Assembly: GCA_037441225.1 (NCBI GenBank)
Contig: JBBISU010000049.1
Span: forward strand, 1-22,733
Direction of reading: 5' to 3'
Source: JBBFMJ01 sp037441225
GTDB taxonomy: Bacteria; Acidobacteriota; Thermoanaerobaculia; UBA2201
DNA: 22,733 nucleotides
A model generated the notes under the pieces. That model was not told where the DNA came from, did no database searches, and was given only the letters and a program-made list of their open reading frames with translations. Shown here one piece after another: positions 21,387 to 22,733 of this stretch. The translations under genes were made by a program, and so were the position numbers. The first letter of the stretch is position 1. Each line of letters begins with the position of its first letter.

Positions 21387-21736
21387 TTGAAAAAGCAATT
21401 AAAGTGAAAGTTTATAGCAATAGGCATTGCTTTCTCCTTTGAATAAGACAAAGCAAAGGCAGGGAAAATTAAAGGCAAGTTTGTGGAAAAGTAAATCCTT
21501 TGACATATTTATATCGCGGATAGGCTGACTTAGAGTAATAATCATCAAAAATAAAATCTAGTTTGAAGATTCGCTTTGGCTATTATATAATTTTTAACCA
21601 TTCTCTGATGAAATTTTTAAAAAGAAATTAAATTCCCAATTTTTACTTTATTGCTTATTAATTATTATATTTTTTGATTCTCAATTTTCCCTATTGTCTC
21701 CAAAAAATAAAAAACATTTTTAGACATTAAAAATTT
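21387..21736. other. AT-rich convergent spacer
   Basis: It holds a possible terminator hairpin near 21416 and little else: AT-rich sequence with a small TATC-GCG-GATA palindrome near 21512. I see no gene, RNA gene or dispersed repeat here. Confidence 0.4.
21416..21440 (+). terminator. Possible weak terminator after the porphyrinogen oxidase gene
   Basis: AGCAAT (21416-21421) pairs with ATTGCT (21426-21431) around a four-base loop, followed by TTCTCCTTT. The stem is short and the T-run interrupted, so this is a modest candidate, 30 bases after the stop codon. Confidence 0.35.
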
Positions 21737-22069
21737 TCAAAGGTTTTCCTTATTTAGAGGCTCTATTTCCTTTTCCTTAGGAATATATTCTTTGATAAAG
21801 TTACTTGAATGATAAATACTTATGATTTTTTCAAGCACTAATATTATTGAAAAAAATACAAAAGATTCAAAAGCACCTTCTATACCATTTAATATATCAA
21901 CTAATGTAAAAAAAACTATTAAAATAAGATATAGCTCTATGAATGCATCACTTATGCCCATAAACGGATGCCCAGTATAAAAATATCCGCCACCTGGATA
22001 AATAATAGAAATTCTACTTGCTTCATTTATGTTTTTAAATTCAAGCTGGCAGTTTGGACATACATACAC
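21737..22069 (-). CDS. Zinc-ribbon/membrane part of a frame-split bPH protein
   Basis: The frame runs from a GTG at 22069 as 110 residues, but stays open without a start codon back to about 22165. In that extra stretch it encodes HLCPRC-TKELIKDVYV-CPNC, a complete four-cysteine zinc ribbon, of which the 22069 start keeps only the second CxxC. Next come YPGGGYFYTGHPFMG and two hydrophobic segments (about 43-62 and 68-85). The natural protein therefore almost certainly includes the upstream part, and joins the PH-domain frame (22078-22629) by a one-base shift at the A5 run (22152-22156 as T on the plus strand). Adding one A, or slipping back one base, would give a 297-residue protein. A stand-alone short gene is possible but leaves a half zinc ribbon. 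Confidence 0.55.
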   Translation of the reverse strand: MYVCPNCQLEFKNINEASRISIIYPGGGYFYTGHPFMGISDAFIELYLILIVFFTLVDILNGIEGAFESFVFFSIILVLEKIISIYHSSNFIKEYIPKEKEIEPLNKENL

Positions 22070-22077
22070 ATCTTTAA

Positions 22078-22629
22078 TTAACTCTTTTGTGCAACGAGGG
22101 CAAAGGTGGACTCTAAATCCTTCCCTGTTTTGTCCGCCTTCTGATATGATATTTTTATCAAATATTTAATCTTTTTCCTTTCTTTTCTTGCAATATAGTA
22201 AAATTTTTCCTTTTTATCATTTTTATATTTAATAACAAGAGAGCTCCCCTTCATTTTAATATTTCGACAATCCTCGTAAAGTATTTGTGCTATTGAGTGT
22301 CGATAAGAATAATTATATTTTGTTGGGATATGGAATATTCTTTTATTAGTGAAAACAAAAAGGGAGCGTTTTAAAAAAAAGATAAGCAAACCTGTTAGCA
22401 ATTGTTCCATAACTGACATAGGAGAAAATCCAGTTGTTACAAGAAATATTTTTTCATCTTCCTTTAAAAATTGCTTTATAAAAGATATTTTTTGGAGCAT
22501 TTTTTTCTGTCTCTTTTCTATCCTTTTTTTGTATATTTTTTTATGATTAGAAAAAATAATATCAGTATCTATTGGAATATCAAAAAAATCAACTTTTATA
22601 CCCAATTTATCTTCTTTTATTTGGCTCAT
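22078..22629 (-). CDS. Bacterial PH-domain protein, N-terminal part of a split gene
   Basis: A 183-residue frame with a strong ribosome-binding site (AAGGAGGT, seven bases before the ATG). After a charged N-terminal region (1-50), residues about 52-160 look like a bacterial pleckstrin-homology domain: DEKIFLVTTGFSP, a hydrophobic stretch MEQLLTGLLIFFL, LFVFTNKRIFHIPT and SLVIKYKNDKKEKFYYI. The last 24 residues after about 159 (SYQKADKTGKDLEST) look like out-of-frame translation, because the overlapping other frame encodes an intact zinc ribbon. It probably forms one protein with 21737-22069. Function is unknown; related architectures combine a PH-like domain, a zinc ribbon and membrane helices. 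Confidence 0.6.
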   Translation of the reverse strand: MSQIKEDKLGIKVDFFDIPIDTDIIFSNHKKIYKKRIEKRQKKMLQKISFIKQFLKEDEKIFLVTTGFSPMSVMEQLLTGLLIFFLKRSLFVFTNKRIFHIPTKYNYSYRHSIAQILYEDCRNIKMKGSSLVIKYKNDKKEKFYYIARKERKKIKYLIKISYQKADKTGKDLESTFALVAQKS

Positions 22630-22663
22630 ATAAATTACCTCCTTTCTAAAAAATAAATTACAA

Positions 22664-22692
22664 ATTGTATTGGTTTAACGGAAAATGGACAA
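22664..22692 (-). promoter_or_regulatory. Predicted promoter of the bPH gene
   Basis: On the minus strand: TTGTCC (22687-22692), a 17-base spacer and TACAAT (22664-22669), five of six to TATAAT. A start near 22657 leaves about 28 bases of leader including AAGGAGGT. An inverted repeat GTATCT/AGATAC at 22698-22715 lies just upstream. Confidence 0.5.
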
Positions 22693-22733
22693 ATTGGGTA
22701 TCTGAAAATAGATACTAATTTCTTAAAAATCCT

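Noticed and set aside
22676..22692. Further copy of the ACGG repeat near the right end
   Set aside because: TTAACGGAAAATGGACA is similar to copy B, but the match is short and part of it is the -35 region of the bPH promoter.
1..22733. tRNA, rRNA, CRISPR arrays or complete insertion sequences
   Set aside because: No TTCRA-type T-loops with paired acceptor arms, no regularly spaced direct repeats and no intact transposase were seen.

Overview
This is an AT-rich stretch (about 30% GC by eye) of a bacterial chromosome. A Gram-negative, diderm cell is implied by an LptF/LptG lipopolysaccharide-export permease, a lipoprotein signal peptide and exported beta-domain proteins. The coding sequences are rich in Lys, Ile and Glu. 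UGA is an ordinary stop here: it ends the slipin gene, the GGDEF gene and the selenoprotein gene itself. The fused LptF-LptG permease, the DUF4388 (PATAN) protein and the propeller-transglutaminase fusion fit uncultured lineages around Acidobacteriota and related phyla, but I cannot fix the taxon.

Layout. 1-713 has no convincing gene: palindromes, repeat words and a possible gene remnant. 714-3009 (minus) holds an M2-type metallopeptidase lipoprotein followed by queE. 3103-5176 (plus) is a compact bfn-parA-parB operon. 5177-5729 is a spacer with a repeat element and an extended -10 promoter. 5730-10243 (plus) is the LptF-LptG fusion, the propeller/transglutaminase protein and a TrmJ-like methyltransferase. 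10244-10593 is a convergent spacer with higher-GC repeats. 10594-13036 (minus) is a receiver protein and a receiver-PAS-GGDEF-EAL protein. 13217-18530 (plus) is a tight series: NfeD protease, slipin, GAF-like/GGDEF cyclase, DUF4388 protein and lipoyl synthase. 18580-21386 (plus) is a DUF1573 protein, a 53-residue membrane protein and a HemY-type porphyrinogen oxidase. 21737-22629 (minus) is a bacterial-PH/zinc-ribbon/membrane protein split by an apparent frameshift.

The main discovery is at 18580-19851. An in-frame UGA (18781-18783) falls exactly on the first cysteine of the conserved Cys-Gly-Cys-Thr motif of a DUF1573 protein. It is followed at once by a perfect 8-bp hairpin and then a second GC-rich hairpin, in an otherwise AT-rich gene. 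The frame stays open for 355 more codons. The best reading is a selenocysteine codon with a bacterial SECIS element, making a secreted DUF1573 selenoprotein (Sec68). I do not recall this family in the classical selenoprotein lists. A conventional gene finder would cut it into two pieces.

Other points: promoters of lptFG and nfeD place TATAAT so close to the ATG that the transcripts should be leaderless; parB carries a 20-bp GC-rich palindrome; and a family of intergenic repeats recurs in three or four spacers. The two GGDEF proteins look complementary: one has an intact active site and inhibitory site (synthesis), the other has AGDEF plus a complete EAL domain (probable degradation).
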